A program made the translations under genes and the position numbers. Under the pieces are notes generated by a model. The model searched no databases. It was not told the origin of the DNA and was given only the letters and a program-made list of their open reading frames with translations. From Vicinamibacterales bacterium (lineage in GTDB: Bacteria; Acidobacteriota; Vicinamibacteria; Vicinamibacterales; Fen-181), in contig DASXVO010000021.1 of assembly GCA_036504215.1 (NCBI GenBank), positions 144,428 to 208,427 on the forward strand: a stretch of DNA of 64,000 nucleotides, in the 5' to 3' direction. Positions 1 through 9,421 of this stretch are shown here, in pieces. The first letter of the stretch is position 1. The number at the start of each line of letters is the position of its first letter.

Positions 1-1
1 G

Positions 2-511
2 GGACCGGTCCAGTTCGATTCGCCGCACGAGGTCGCGCTCGACGTCCTCGCCCTCGTCCTCGAGACCCGTCTGCGCCTGACGCTGCGCGAGGCGCTGCGC
101 GGCACGTACGGTGTCGCGGTGGCGGCAACCGCGTCCAAGATCCCCGAGGCGCGATACAGCATCGCCGTGGAGTTCGGCTGCGATCCCGAGCGCACCGAGG
201 AACTGGTCAGGACGCTGTTCCGCGAAGTCGAGCTGTTGAAGGCCAAGGGGCCGACCGAGGCGGAAATCAACGACGCGCGCGAAGCGCTGATGACCGACTA
301 CAAGACCGACAACGCGCAGAACGCGCGGCTGGTGGCGAAGATCGTCGATCGGTACGAGCTCGGCGAGGATGTCGAGGAGTTCTTCAATCTGCCCGGGCAG
401 TACATGGCGGTGACGCCAGGCTCCATTCAGGACGCGGCGCGCCGCTACCTGAACGCCGGCAACTACGTCCGGGTGACGCTGTTCCCCGAACAGGGCGGCG
501 CCCCGAAGTAG
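2..511 (+). CDS. M16 (insulinase-like) zinc peptidase, C-terminal fragment
   Basis: The reading frame is open from the first base and encodes the last about 169 residues of an M16 family peptidase. The segment LREALRGTYGVAV matches the conserved stretch of the non-catalytic C-terminal half that helps close the substrate chamber. The rest is the helical tail with the usual basic and acidic repeats. The HxxEH zinc site of the N-terminal half would lie upstream of the window. Proteins of this type in Gram-negative bacteria are usually periplasmic and often encoded as tandem pairs. The internal GTG at 119 is not a real start because similarity continues upstream of it. No ribosome-binding site or start is visible, so length and export signal are unknown. 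Confidence 0.8.
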   Translation, partial: GPVQFDSPHEVALDVLALVLETRLRLTLREALRGTYGVAVAATASKIPEARYSIAVEFGCDPERTEELVRTLFREVELLKAKGPTEAEINDAREALMTDYKTDNAQNARLVAKIVDRYELGEDVEEFFNLPGQYMAVTPGSIQDAARRYLNAGNYVRVTLFPEQGGAPK

Positions 512-533
512 GGGCGGGCCGCGTGCCCGCCCG
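508..533. repeat. GTAGGGG-type palindromic repeat (REP-like), copy 1
   Basis: GTAGGGG is followed by an 8-bp perfect stem (512-519 with 525-532, 5-nt loop) just after the M16 stop codon. Two further palindromes with the same GTAGGGG edge occur at 24536-24560 and 26078-26102 (both reversed). It could also act as a terminator, but no T-run follows. Confidence 0.5.
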
Positions 534-623
534 CTCTCCCGGGCCTCACGCCTTCGCCGAACGGCTGAGGACCACCCCCGATCGCTCGCCATCGGGCGGT
601 CGTCCGGTATATGTTGTCTATGG

Positions 624-635
624 TTGTATATACAG
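624..635. promoter_or_regulatory. Putative HutC operator upstream of hutH
   Basis: The perfect 10-bp palindrome TGTATATACA (625-634) lies 12 bp before the hutH ATG and touches the AGGTGAG ribosome-binding site. HutC (GntR family) repressors bind this type of T-G-T-A/T-A-C-A palindrome, and the hutC gene lies directly downstream of hutH. A second degenerate half-site, ATGTTGTCTAT, lies just upstream (611-621). The position suggests autorepression relieved by urocanate. Confidence 0.6.
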
Positions 636-646
636 GTGAGTCCATC

Positions 647-2212
647 ATGTCGAACCGACCCGCCGCCTCCCTCACCCTGCGCCCCGGTCACGTCACGTTG
701 TCCGAGCTGCGCGAGGTCTTCGTCAGCCACGGCACGATTCGCATCGATCCGGCGGCCCGCCCCGATGTCGACGCCGCCCGCGCGGCCGTCCAGACCATCG
801 TCCGCGAAGGCCGCGTGGTCTACGGCGTCAACACCGGATTCGGCAAGCTGGCCCAGACCATCATTCCCGGCGAGCGGCTGGCCGAGCTCCAGACGAACCT
901 GGTGCTCTCGCACAGCGTGGGCACGGGGCCGCTGCTCCCCGACCGCGTCGTCCGCCTCGTCATCGCGCTGAAGGCGATCAGCCTCGGCCGCGGTCATTCG
1001 GGCGTGCGGTGGGACGTCGTCGAGGGCCTGCTGGCCATGGCCAACGCCGGCGTCCTGCCGTGCGTGCCATCGAAAGGCTCGGTCGGCGCGTCGGGAGACC
1101 TCGCCCCGCTGGCGCACCTGAGCGCGGCGCTGCTTGGCGTGGGCGAGGTCAGGGTCGAGGGCCGCTGCATCCCGGCTCAGGAAGGTCTGCGCCTCGCCGG
1201 GCTCGGTCCGTTCGCGCTCGAACCGAAGGAAGGGCTGGCGCTGCTCAACGGGACGCAGGTCTCCACGGCTCTGGCACTCGCCGGGCTCTTCGCCGCCGAG
1301 GACATCTTCGCGGCGGCGATCACGGCGGGTGCACTCGCCCTCGAGGCCGTCAGAGGATCGCTCGGTCCGTTCGATCCGCGCATCCACGCCGCGCGCGGCC
1401 AGGACGGGCAGATTGCCGTCGCCACGGCGTTTCGCCGGCTGCTCGCCGGCAGTGAGATCGTGGCGTCGCATGCCGACTGTGGCCGGGTCCAGGACCCCTA
1501 CTCGATCCGGTGTCAGCCGCAGGTGATGGGCGCGTGCCTCGACAACTTGAGCTATGCCGCGCGAACGCTGCAAATCGAGGCGAACGCCGCATCGGACAAC
1601 CCGCTGGTCTTCGCGGACACCGGCGAAGTCGTGTCGGGCGGCAACTTCCACGCAGAACCGGTCGCCTTTGCGGCCGATATCATCGCGCTGGCCCTGGCCG
1701 AAATCGGTGCGCTGTCCGAGCGGCGGATCGCGCTGCTCGTGGACGGGAGTCTGAGCGGCCTGCCGCCGTTCCTGGTCGAAGACGGCGGCCTGAACTCGGG
1801 CTTCATGATTGCCCACGTCACCGCCGCGGCGCTCGCGTCGGAGAACAAGAGCCTCGCACACCCGGCCAGCGTGGACAGCCTGCCGACGTCGGCCAACCAG
1901 GAAGACCACGTCTCGATGGCCACCAACGGCGCCCGCCGGCTGCACGAGATGGCATCGAATACGGCGACGATTGTCGGCATCGAGGCGGCGGCCGCCGCGC
2001 AGGGCGTCGAGTTCCGTCGGCCGCTCCGTTCGTCGGAGGTCCTCGAGGCACAACTCGCGGACATCCGGACCCGCGTGGCGCCGTATCGACGCGACAGGTT
2101 CTTCGCGCCGGACATCGAGGCCATGCAGCTCTGGGCCGTTGGCGCGAGCCTGCCGCCGGACGTCGTGCGCCTGCTCCCGAGCCGGAACTCCGATGCTTCC
2201 GGGAGGAGGTGA
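647..2212 (+). CDS. hutH: Histidine ammonia-lyase
   Basis: This 521-residue protein deaminates L-histidine to trans-urocanate and ammonia in the cytoplasm, the first step of histidine catabolism. The MIO prosthetic group forms from Ala148-Ser149-Gly150 within [14 protein letters not shown], the family hallmark. Other conserved elements include [12 protein letters not shown] near residue 60, QDPYSIRC and [10 protein letters not shown]. The length is normal for HutH (about 510). The start at 647 was preferred over an in-frame ATG at 611 because it has AGGTGAG seven bases upstream and leaves the TGTATATACA operator outside the gene. The next gene, hutC, starts 2 bp after the stop. No hutU, hutI or hutG is in this window, so the rest of the pathway must be elsewhere or absent. 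Confidence 0.95.
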   Translation: MSNRPAASLTLRPGHVTLSELREVFVSHGTIRIDPAARPDVDAARAAVQTIVREGRVVYGVNTGFGKLAQTIIPGERLAELQTNLVLSHSVGTGPLLPDRVVRLVIALKAISLGRGHSGVRWDVVEGLLAMANAGVLPCVPSKGSVGASGDLAPLAHLSAALLGVGEVRVEGRCIPAQEGLRLAGLGPFALEPKEGLALLNGTQVSTALALAGLFAAEDIFAAAITAGALALEAVRGSLGPFDPRIHAARGQDGQIAVATAFRRLLAGSEIVASHADCGRVQDPYSIRCQPQVMGACLDNLSYAARTLQIEANAASDNPLVFADTGEVVSGGNFHAEPVAFAADIIALALAEIGALSERRIALLVDGSLSGLPPFLVEDGGLNSGFMIAHVTAAALASENKSLAHPASVDSLPTSANQEDHVSMATNGARRLHEMASNTATIVGIEAAAAAQGVEFRRPLRSSEVLEAQLADIRTRVAPYRRDRFFAPDIEAMQLWAVGASLPPDVVRLLPSRNSDASGRR

Positions 2213-2214
2213 GC

Positions 2215-2988
2215 GTGGCGAAGCGGCCGGCCAGGAGGACGCTGCAGCGGGCACTGACGCGCCAGTCCCCCAGGCCGCTCTACCAGGTGGTCAAAGACCA
2301 CGTCCGGGACCAGATCTGCGAGGGGCAGTGGAAGCCTGGCGATCGGGTCGCATCCGAGCACGAGTTGGTGGCCACGCTGGGCGTGTCGAGGATGACTGTC
2401 AACCGGGCGTTGCGTGAACTGGCCGCCGGCGGCGAGGTGGTGCGGCTCGCGGGCGTTGGGACGTTCGTCGGTGACGAGCGGCCGCAGTTGGGGCTCCTGC
2501 GCGTCGCGAACATCGCCGACGAGGTCCTGGCGCGAGGTCATGCGTATTCGTGCGATGTCGTGCTGGTGGAACGTGAGTCCGCTGCCGTCGAGGTGGCGGC
2601 CGCGCTCGGCTTGAAGGCTGGGGACCGCGTGTACCACTCCGTCTGTGTTCATCGAGAGAATGGTGTGCCGATCCAGCTCGAGGACCGCTACGTCAACCCC
2701 AAGGCCGCACCACGCTTTGCATCCCAGGACTTCCGCCAGATCACGCCCGCCAAATACCTTCTCCAGGTCGTGCCGCTCGACGAAGTGGAACACGTCGTGG
2801 ACGCGGTGACGCCGAGCAAGGAGGAAGCCCGCCTGCTCGGGATCCGGTCCACGGTTCCCTGCCTCGTGCTGACCCGGCGCACCTGGGCGGGTCAGGATCT
2901 CGTCACCTGGGTGCGCTGCCTCCACCCCGGTCCGCGCTACCGCCTTGGCACCCGGTTCAAGGCTCACGCCTCCCTGGCGTTCGCATAG
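2215..2988 (+). CDS. hutC: HutC-type GntR family repressor of histidine utilisation
   Basis: The 257-residue regulator has an N-terminal winged helix (about residues 20-85: PLYQVVKDHV, then VSRMTVNRALRELA) and a C-terminal UTRA effector domain (about 100-250), the HutC subfamily arrangement. Established HutC proteins repress hut operons and are released by urocanate. The GTG start at 2215 follows GGGAGGAGGT, which overlaps the end of hutH, so the pair is probably translationally coupled. The palindrome before hutH is the likely target. Coupling the repressor to hutH alone gives a simple negative feedback unit. Confidence 0.9.
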   Translation: MAKRPARRTLQRALTRQSPRPLYQVVKDHVRDQICEGQWKPGDRVASEHELVATLGVSRMTVNRALRELAAGGEVVRLAGVGTFVGDERPQLGLLRVANIADEVLARGHAYSCDVVLVERESAAVEVAAALGLKAGDRVYHSVCVHRENGVPIQLEDRYVNPKAAPRFASQDFRQITPAKYLLQVVPLDEVEHVVDAVTPSKEEARLLGIRSTVPCLVLTRRTWAGQDLVTWVRCLHPGPRYRLGTRFKAHASLAFA

Positions 2989-2994
2989 CCCACG

Positions 2995-3014
2995 CACGAG
3001 CCCCTGGGCTCGTG
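2995..3014 (+). terminator. Hairpin after hutC, possible terminator
   Basis: CACGAGCC (2995-3002) pairs with GGCTCGTG (3007-3014) across a 4-nt loop, 6 bp after the hutC stop. No T-tract follows, so termination is inferred from position and stem strength only. Confidence 0.4.
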
Positions 3015-3021
3015 ATACACT
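3013..3021 (+). promoter_or_regulatory. Possible extended -10 promoter for the RND operon
   Basis: TGATACACT resembles an extended -10 (TGnTAnnnT), about 60 bp before the RND pump start and overlapping the foot of the preceding hairpin. No convincing -35 hexamer was found. Confidence 0.3.
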
Positions 3022-3079
3022 CCGGAACGATAATCCTTCGAGCCTCCTCCGGTGCTTCGTCCCCCGGATCACTTCTGCC

Positions 3080-6000
3080 ATGTGGATCGTTCGCCTCGCG
3101 TTAGGCCGACCCTATACCTTCGTGGTCCTGGCGCTCGTCATCCTCCTGATCGGTCCCCTGGCGATCCTCCGCACGCCCAAGGATATCTTTCCGACTATCG
3201 ACATCCCGGTCGTGGCCGTCATCTGGGGCTACGGCGGCCTCTCGGCCGAGGATATCTCGAACCGGATGGTGTCGATCTACGAGCGCGCGCTGACGACGAC
3301 GGTGAACGACATCGAACACATCGAGTCGCAGTCGCTGCGTGGCACGGCGGTCGTGAAGGTCTTCTTCCAGCCGGGCGCGAAGATCGAGATGGCGCTGGCG
3401 CAGGTGACGGCCATTTCGCAGTCGATGCTGCGGCAACTGCCCGCCGGCACGAACCCGCCGTTCATCCTCAGCTACAACGCCTCGACCGTGCCCGTATTGC
3501 AGCTCGCGCTGTCGGGCGAGCGCCTGTCCGAGCAGCAACTCTACGACCTCGGATCGAATTTCATCCGCACGCAACTCGCCACGGTGCAGGGGGCGTCGAT
3601 TCCGCAGCCGTACGGCGGCAAGCAGGCCCAGGTGCTCGTCGACCTCGATCCGTCGGCGCTCCAGGCCAAGAGCCTGTCGCCGCTCGACGTCGTCAATGCC
3701 CTCGCCGCGCAGAATCTGATCCTCCCGGCTGGCACCACCAAGATCGGGAGGATCGAGTACGACGTCGACATCAACGCCAGCTCGCCGTCCGTCGAGGGGC
3801 TGAACGATTTGCCGATCCGGGTCGTGAAGGGCAGCCCGATTTACATCCGCGACGTCGCGCACGTCCGCAACGGCTTCCCGCCGCAGACCAACATCGTCCG
3901 CGTCAACGGACAGCGCGCGTCGTTCCTGGCCGTGCAGAAGTCCGGCAGCGCGTCCACGCTCGACATCATCGATCGCGTCAAGCAGGCGTTGCCGAAGATT
4001 CTCGCCGGCCTTCCGCCCGAGTTGAAGGTCCAGGAACTGGCGGATCAGTCGCTGTTCGTCCGCGCCTCGATCGAGGGTGTGCTGCGCGAGGCCATCATCG
4101 CCGCCTGCCTGACGGCGCTGCTGATCCTGATTCTGCTCGGCAGCTGGCGGAGCACCGTCATCATCACGGCGTCGATCCCGCTCTCGATCCTCACCGCGAT
4201 CATCGTGCTCAGCGCGCTCGGCGAGACGATCAACATCATGACGCTCGGCGGTCTCGCGCTGGCCATCGGGATCCTCGTCGATAACGGCATCGTCGCGATC
4301 GAGAACATCAGCTGGAACCTCGAGCAGGGCAAGCCGCTCGAACAGGCCATTCTCGACGGCGCGGAGCAGATCACCGTGCCGGCGTTCGTGTCCACGATCT
4401 GCATCTGCATCGTCTTCGTCCCGATGTTCTTCATCGCGGGCGTCGGACGTTATCTGTTCGTGCCGCTGGCCGAGGCCGTCGTGTTCGCCATGCTGGCGTC
4501 GTTCGCGCTCTCGCGGACGCTGGTGCCGACGATGGCGAAGTACATGCTCGAGGAACACGCAGCCGACCGCCATGCGGCGCGTCGCGCGAGCCGCAACCCG
4601 CTGGTCCGCATCCAGGCGGCGATCGACGCGGGGTTCGGGCGGGTGCGGAACGCGTATCGGGCGGGCGGCGTCCTCAGCCTCCGTCACCCGAAGGCCGTGG
4701 CGTTCGGCTTTCTCCTGGTGTGCCTCGCCTCGCTCGGCCTGGCGCCGTGGATCGGGCGGGATTTCTTCCCCTCGGTGGACACCGGCCAGTTCAAGCTCCA
4801 CCTCCGGGCGCCCACCGGCACACGGATCGAGGAGACGGCCGCCGTGTGCGATCAGGTCGAGGCCGCGATCCGCGAGGTGATCCCGCCGTCGGAGATCGCC
4901 AGCGTGACCGACAATATCGGGCTTCCCTACAGCGGCCTCAACCTGGTCTATACGAACTCGGCGCCGATCGGACCGTACGACGCGGACGTCCTCGTCGCCC
5001 TGAAGGAGAACCACAAGCCCACCGAGAGGTACGTCCACGACCTTCGATTCACGCTGAACCGAAAGTTTCCGGGCGTGCTCTTCACGTTCATCCCGGCCGA
5101 CATCGTCAGCCAGATTCTCAGTTTCGGTCTCCCTGCACCCATCGACGTGCAGGTGATCGGCCGCGACCTCGAGGCCAACCGGCGCTTTGCGGCGAGCCTG
5201 CTCAGCCGGATCGCGCGGGTGCCTGGCATCGCGGACCTGCGGGTGCACCAGGCGTTCGACCAGCCCAGACTCCACCTCGAGGCGGACCGGACGCTCGTCG
5301 CCCAGACTGGCCTGACCCAGCGCGAGGTCGCGAGCAACCTGCTCATCTCGCTGAGCGGGAGCGGTCAGACCGCGCCCACGTTCTGGCTGAACCCGGCAAC
5401 CGGCGTGAGCTACAGCCTGGCCACGCAGACGCCGCAGTACCGGATCGACTCGCTCCAGGACCTCGGGAACATTCCGGTGACCGGCGCCTCCGGTTCGAAG
5501 CCGCAGGTGCTCCGGGGACTCGTGTCGATGAAGCGCACCGCGGGCATGGCCGTCGTCTCGCACTACAACGTGCAGCCCGTCATCGACATCTTCGGGTCGG
5601 TTCAGGGGCGCGATCTCGGCGGCGTGTCGCGCGACCTCGATCCCATCCTGGCGGACGCCGAGAAGAAGCTCCCGCGCGGGTCGCGAATCATGGTGCGCGG
5701 GCAGATCGAGACGATGAACGCGTCGTTCAGAGGGTTGCTGGCGGGTCTGCTGCTGGCCATCGTGCTCGTCTATCTGCTGATCGTGGTGAACTTCCAGTCG
5801 TGGCTCGACCCGTTCATCATCATCTCGGCCCTGCCCGCCGCCCTTGCGGGCATCGTCTGGATGCTGTTCCTGTCGGGGACCACGGCCAGCGTCCCAGCGC
5901 TGACCGGTGCGATCATGTGCGTCGGCGTCGCAACCGCCAACAGCATTCTCGTGGTGAGTTTCGCCCGCGACCGGATGGTCGAGGGCGTCGGCGCCGTGGA

Positions 6001-6244
6001 AGCCGCCATCGACGCCGGCTTCACACGCTTCCGGCCTGTGCTGATGACGGCACTGGCGATGATCGTCGGCATGGTGCCGATGGCGCTGGGGTTCGGTGAG
6101 GGCGGCGAACAGAACGCGCCGCTCGGGCGCGCCGTGATCGGCGGCCTCACCGTGGCCACAGTGGCCAGCCTGTTCTTCGTGCCGGCCGTATTCGCGCTGC
6201 TGCACCGTCGCGGCCGGGCGCCTGTCAGCGACGCAAGGAGTTGA
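3080..6244 (+). CDS. RND efflux pump, inner-membrane transporter (AcrB/HAE family)
   Basis: This 1054-residue inner-membrane proton/drug antiporter is the engine of a tripartite efflux system. It has the RND layout: TM1 at about residues 12-30, a large periplasmic porter loop, a TM2-6 bundle, a second periplasmic loop and a TM8-12 bundle. In TM4 the motif is GILVDNGIVAIENI, so the first of the two usual proton-relay aspartates is kept and the second is Asn. This is unlike the AcrB Asp-Asp pair and closer to single-Asp pumps. The ATG at 3080 was chosen because MWIVRLALGRP is a typical RND N-terminus; the frame extends upstream without similarity. The stop overlaps the adaptor start (TGATG), indicating one operon with the next two genes. 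The substrate cannot be read from sequence. Confidence 0.92.
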   Translation: MWIVRLALGRPYTFVVLALVILLIGPLAILRTPKDIFPTIDIPVVAVIWGYGGLSAEDISNRMVSIYERALTTTVNDIEHIESQSLRGTAVVKVFFQPGAKIEMALAQVTAISQSMLRQLPAGTNPPFILSYNASTVPVLQLALSGERLSEQQLYDLGSNFIRTQLATVQGASIPQPYGGKQAQVLVDLDPSALQAKSLSPLDVVNALAAQNLILPAGTTKIGRIEYDVDINASSPSVEGLNDLPIRVVKGSPIYIRDVAHVRNGFPPQTNIVRVNGQRASFLAVQKSGSASTLDIIDRVKQALPKILAGLPPELKVQELADQSLFVRASIEGVLREAIIAACLTALLILILLGSWRSTVIITASIPLSILTAIIVLSALGETINIMTLGGLALAIGILVDNGIVAIENISWNLEQGKPLEQAILDGAEQITVPAFVSTICICIVFVPMFFIAGVGRYLFVPLAEAVVFAMLASFALSRTLVPTMAKYMLEEHAADRHAARRASRNPLVRIQAAIDAGFGRVRNAYRAGGVLSLRHPKAVAFGFLLVCLASLGLAPWIGRDFFPSVDTGQFKLHLRAPTGTRIEETAAVCDQVEAAIREVIPPSEIASVTDNIGLPYSGLNLVYTNSAPIGPYDADVLVALKENHKPTERYVHDLRFTLNRKFPGVLFTFIPADIVSQILSFGLPAPIDVQVIGRDLEANRRFAASLLSRIARVPGIADLRVHQAFDQPRLHLEADRTLVAQTGLTQREVASNLLISLSGSGQTAPTFWLNPATGVSYSLATQTPQYRIDSLQDLGNIPVTGASGSKPQVLRGLVSMKRTAGMAVVSHYNVQPVIDIFGSVQGRDLGGVSRDLDPILADAEKKLPRGSRIMVRGQIETMNASFRGLLAGLLLAIVLVYLLIVVNFQSWLDPFIIISALPAALAGIVWMLFLSGTTASVPALTGAIMCVGVATANSILVVSFARDRMVEGVGAVEAAIDAGFTRFRPVLMTALAMIVGMVPMALGFGEGGEQNAPLGRAVIGGLTVATVASLFFVPAVFALLHRRGRAPVSDARS

Positions 6245-7440
6245 TGCCAGTGACCGAGCGCGATCGCGTGCGAGCGGGAACATCGAAAGGGTGGATCGTG
6301 GCCGTGGCCGTCATCGCGGCGGTGGTGCTCTGCGCGGCCGCCTGGCGGGGCGTCTCCAGCCGGGCAACCGCGATGGCCGTCCTGGACCGGGAGACGCGCG
6401 ATCTGGCGACGCCAACCGTGACCGTCATCCATCCGAAGCGTGGCGCCCCGACCGAGGAGATCGTCCTGCCGGGGACGCTGCAGGCCTTCACGGACGCGCC
6501 CATCTACGCGCGGACCAGCGGATACCTGAAGAAGCGGTACGTCGAGATGGGCGACCGCGTGAAGAGCGGGCAGTTGCTCGCCGAGATCGACGCGCCCGAA
6601 CTCGAGCAGCAACTGCAGCAGGCGCGGGCCGACCTCTCGACCGCAGATGCGAACCTGCGCCTGGCGCAGGTGACGTCGGACCGATACCAGGATCTGGTGC
6701 GCACCGAGTCGGTGTCGAAGCAGGACGCCGACAACGCCACCGGCGCCCTCGAAGTCCGCGGCTCGGCTGTGCAGTCCGCGCGTCACAACGTGCGGCGACT
6801 CGAACAGCTCCAGGCATTCACGCGGATCTACGCGCCGTTCAGCGGCGTGGTCACCGCGCGCAATACCGACATCGGCGCCCTGATCGACCCTGGTGCATCC
6901 GGTGGTGCTGCCCGAGAGTTGTTCCACATCGCGTCGGTGGACCGGCTGCGCGTATTCGTCAACGTGCCGCAGGTCTACGCACGGGATGCGCGCCCGGGCC
7001 TCGAAGCCTATCTCCGGCTTGCCGAGTTCCCCGGCCGGAGCTTCATGGCGCGGCTCGTGCGGACGGCGCAGACCATCGATCCGGGATCGCGCACGCTGCT
7101 CGCGGAGTTCGAAGCCGCGAACCCTGCTGGCGAGCTCCTGCCTGGATCGTACGGCGAGGTGCACGTGAAGCTGCCGGTGCCCGCCGCTACTGTCGTCCTT
7201 CCGGTGAACACCTTGTTGTTCCGCGCCGAGGGCCTCCGCGTCGCGACGGTTCGGAACGGGCAGCAGGTCGTGCTCGCGGCCATCACGATCGGCCGCGACT
7301 ACGGCACCGAGGTCGAGGTCGTCGCGGGCCTCGACGCCCGCGACTTCGTCATCGTGAGTCCGCCTGACTCGCTGGTGGACGGACAGATCGTTCGTACCGT
7401 GCAGCGGGCCGTGAACGGAACAGACGGGAGCGCGCGGTGA
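6244..7440 (+). CDS. RND periplasmic adaptor (HlyD/AcrA-type membrane fusion protein)
   Basis: The 398-residue adaptor links the RND pump to the outer-membrane channel across the periplasm. An N-terminal membrane anchor (about residues 17-37) is followed by a lipoyl/barrel-sandwich half-motif with IYARTSGYLKKRYVEMGDRV, a coiled-coil hairpin rich in Gln/Ala (about 120-175), the second lipoyl half with IYAPFSGVVTARN, and beta-barrel and membrane-proximal domains. The ATG at 6244 overlaps the pump stop codon. Its 3' end overlaps the outer-membrane gene (GTGA at 7437-7440). No lipobox is seen, so it is held by an uncleaved signal anchor rather than lipid. Confidence 0.92.
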   Translation: MPVTERDRVRAGTSKGWIVAVAVIAAVVLCAAAWRGVSSRATAMAVLDRETRDLATPTVTVIHPKRGAPTEEIVLPGTLQAFTDAPIYARTSGYLKKRYVEMGDRVKSGQLLAEIDAPELEQQLQQARADLSTADANLRLAQVTSDRYQDLVRTESVSKQDADNATGALEVRGSAVQSARHNVRRLEQLQAFTRIYAPFSGVVTARNTDIGALIDPGASGGAARELFHIASVDRLRVFVNVPQVYARDARPGLEAYLRLAEFPGRSFMARLVRTAQTIDPGSRTLLAEFEAANPAGELLPGSYGEVHVKLPVPAATVVLPVNTLLFRAEGLRVATVRNGQQVVLAAITIGRDYGTEVEVVAGLDARDFVIVSPPDSLVDGQIVRTVQRAVNGTDGSAR

Positions 7441-8861
7441 ATCCTCGAGCAGACCTGGGTTTCGGGCTCGCCCTCGTCTTCGCGCTGGGCTGCACGGCGT
7501 GTACGCTGGGGCCCCCCTACCGCCGGCCGGAGGCGCCCGTGCCACCGGCGTTCAAGGAAGCCGACGGATGGAAGGTGGCGGAGCCGAACGACCAGGTGTC
7601 GAAGGGCAAGTGGTGGGAGCTGTTTGGCGACACACAGCTGAATGCGCTCGAAGAACGGCTGACCGTATCGAACAACTCGCTGCGCGCCGCCCAGGCGCAG
7701 TTCGAGCAGGCGCGGGCGCTGGTGCGGACGGCGCGCGCGGCGCAGTTGCCATCGGTTGTCGCCGCCGGTGCCGCCGTCGCAACCAACGCCTCCGAGAACA
7801 AGGCGAACGTCAGCAAGACTCCGGACTACGCCGACTACCTGGTTCGCGCGGATGTGGCGTACGAGCTCGACGTCTGGGGCCGCGTCCGCCAGACGGTTGC
7901 CGCCAGCCGCGCTGCGGCGCAGGCGGCAGCCGCCGACGTCGAGAGTGTCTCGCTCAGCCTCCACGCCGAACTTGCGCTCAACTACTTCGCGCTTCGCGCC
8001 CTGGACGCAGAGCAACGGTTCCTCGACGAGACGGTGGCCGCCTACGAACGGGGCGTTGACCTGACGGTGAACCGGTACAAGGGCGGCATCGCGTCGGCCG
8101 TGGATGTGGCCCAGGCGCGCACCCAACTCGAGTCGACGCGGACGCTCGCGATCGACCTTCGCGCCCGCCGGGCGCAAGTGGAGCACGCGATCGCGGTTCT
8201 CGTCGGCCAGCCCGCGTCCACCTTCTCGCTGACCGCCGCGCCGCTCTCGGGCCAGCCGCCTGGAGTTCCCGCCGACCTGCCATCCTCCCTGCTCGAGCGA
8301 CGGCCCGACATTGCAGCCGCGGAGCGACGCGTGGCCACCGCCAACGCGCAGATTGGGATCGCGGCGGCGGCCTTCTACCCGGTCATCGGTTTGACGGCGT
8401 CCGGCGGGTTCGAGAGCGCCGCGCTCGTGGACCTCGTCCGCCTGGCCAGCAACTTCTGGTCGGCTGCGCCGGCTGCGGCTGTCGTGCTCTTCGACGGCGG
8501 CCGGCGGCGGGCGGCATCCGATCAGGCCCGTGCGGTGTACGACCGAACCGTGGCCGCGTATCGGGAAACGGTGCTCGTCGGGTTCAGGGAAGTCGAGGAC
8601 AACCTGGTGGCGCTTCGCGTGTTGGCGGCAGAAACGAGGACGCAGAGCGCAGCGGTGGCTGCCGCTGAGCGCTATCTCGAGTTGTCGACGAATCGCTACA
8701 AGGGTGGCGTGGCGACCTACCTGGAGGTGATCAACGCGCAGACGGCCGCGTTGTCGAACCGACGCGCCATGCTGAACATCCTCGCCCGCCGGATGACTGC
8801 CACCGTTCTGCTCGTGAAGGCCCTCGGCGGCGGCTGGCACGCCAGCACGCTGCCGATGTAG
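7437..8861 (+). CDS. Outer-membrane efflux lipoprotein (NodT/OprM family)
   Basis: The 474-residue protein forms the outer-membrane/periplasmic exit duct of the RND system. A short signal sequence leads to Cys19 or Cys22, either of which could be the lipidated residue. The mature part starts LGPPYRRPEAPVPPAF, typical of the NodT family. Two repeated OEP domains follow, with long helices and the strand motif NRYKGGIASAVDV in the first repeat and NRYKGGVATYLEV in the second, the usual internal duplication. GTG at 7437 overlaps the adaptor stop by four bases, so pump, adaptor and channel are translated from one message. Confidence 0.9.
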   Translation: MNPRADLGFGLALVFALGCTACTLGPPYRRPEAPVPPAFKEADGWKVAEPNDQVSKGKWWELFGDTQLNALEERLTVSNNSLRAAQAQFEQARALVRTARAAQLPSVVAAGAAVATNASENKANVSKTPDYADYLVRADVAYELDVWGRVRQTVAASRAAAQAAAADVESVSLSLHAELALNYFALRALDAEQRFLDETVAAYERGVDLTVNRYKGGIASAVDVAQARTQLESTRTLAIDLRARRAQVEHAIAVLVGQPASTFSLTAAPLSGQPPGVPADLPSSLLERRPDIAAAERRVATANAQIGIAAAAFYPVIGLTASGGFESAALVDLVRLASNFWSAAPAAAVVLFDGGRRRAASDQARAVYDRTVAAYRETVLVGFREVEDNLVALRVLAAETRTQSAAVAAAERYLELSTNRYKGGVATYLEVINAQTAALSNRRAMLNILARRMTATVLLVKALGGGWHASTLPM

Positions 8862-8883
8862 CAGGCCGACGACGCGGCGGCGG

Positions 8884-9381
8884 TCAAGGTTTCAGTCCAA
8901 ACTCGCCCCGTTCGAGCGCGAGGAGCCACTCCTTGTTCTTCAGCCCACCGCCGTAGCCGGTCAACTTCCCGTTGCTGCCAATGACGCGGTGACAGGGGAT
9001 GACGATCGAGATCGGGTTGGAGCCATTCGCCAGTCCGACCGCGCGTGAGCCGTTGGGATTTCCGATGCGACGCGCCAGTTCCCCGTACGAAATCGTGTCG
9101 CCGTACGGGATGTTCAGGAGTTCGCGCCAGACGCGCTGCTGGAACGGCGTGCCCTCGGGCGCGAGGGGGAGCGTGAACTCGCGGAGACTACCCGCGAAAT
9201 AGGCCTCCAACTGGCGGATCGCCTCGGCGAGGCGGCTCGCATCCTCGCGCCAGCCGGCCTGCGGCTGCACCAGGGATCGTCCTTCGGCGAACAGCACCTG
9301 GCGCAGGCCTGTGTCGTCCGCCGCGATGAGCAGTCTGCCGACGGGGCTATCCTGCCAGACGTAGTCAACAGTTCGAGTCAT
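8884..9381 (-). CDS. ogt: Methylated-DNA-[protein]-cysteine S-methyltransferase
   Basis: This 165-residue suicide enzyme transfers alkyl groups from O6-alkylguanine (and O4-alkylthymine) in DNA to its own cysteine. The active-site motif [18 protein letters not shown] is intact, as is the helix-turn-helix region around [19 protein letters not shown]. Its length equals Ogt/MGMT single-domain proteins. The ATG at 9381 was chosen because [15 protein letters not shown] begins the N-domain. It lies next to the Ada-AlkA gene on the same strand (40 bp downstream), forming an alkylation-repair pair, and converges with the RND operon 22 bp away. Confidence 0.93.
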   Translation of the reverse strand: MTRTVDYVWQDSPVGRLLIAADDTGLRQVLFAEGRSLVQPQAGWREDASRLAEAIRQLEAYFAGSLREFTLPLAPEGTPFQQRVWRELLNIPYGDTISYGELARRIGNPNGSRAVGLANGSNPISIVIPCHRVIGSNGKLTGYGGGLKNKEWLLALERGEFGLKP

Positions 9382-9421
9382 TGATGCCTCTCCGACTGGC
9401 GGGTCCAGGCGCCCGCAATCC

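Noticed and set aside
2945-3079. 45-residue N-terminal extension of the RND pump
   Set aside because: It covers the hutC 3' end and a promoter-like sequence, and RND proteins begin at the MWIVRLALGRP-type segment.
3101-6283. 1060-residue open frame antisense to the RND pump
   Set aside because: It is an antisense shadow caused by G/C-rich third positions; composition is Arg/Asp/His-rich with no domain, and the plus strand is a clear RND gene.
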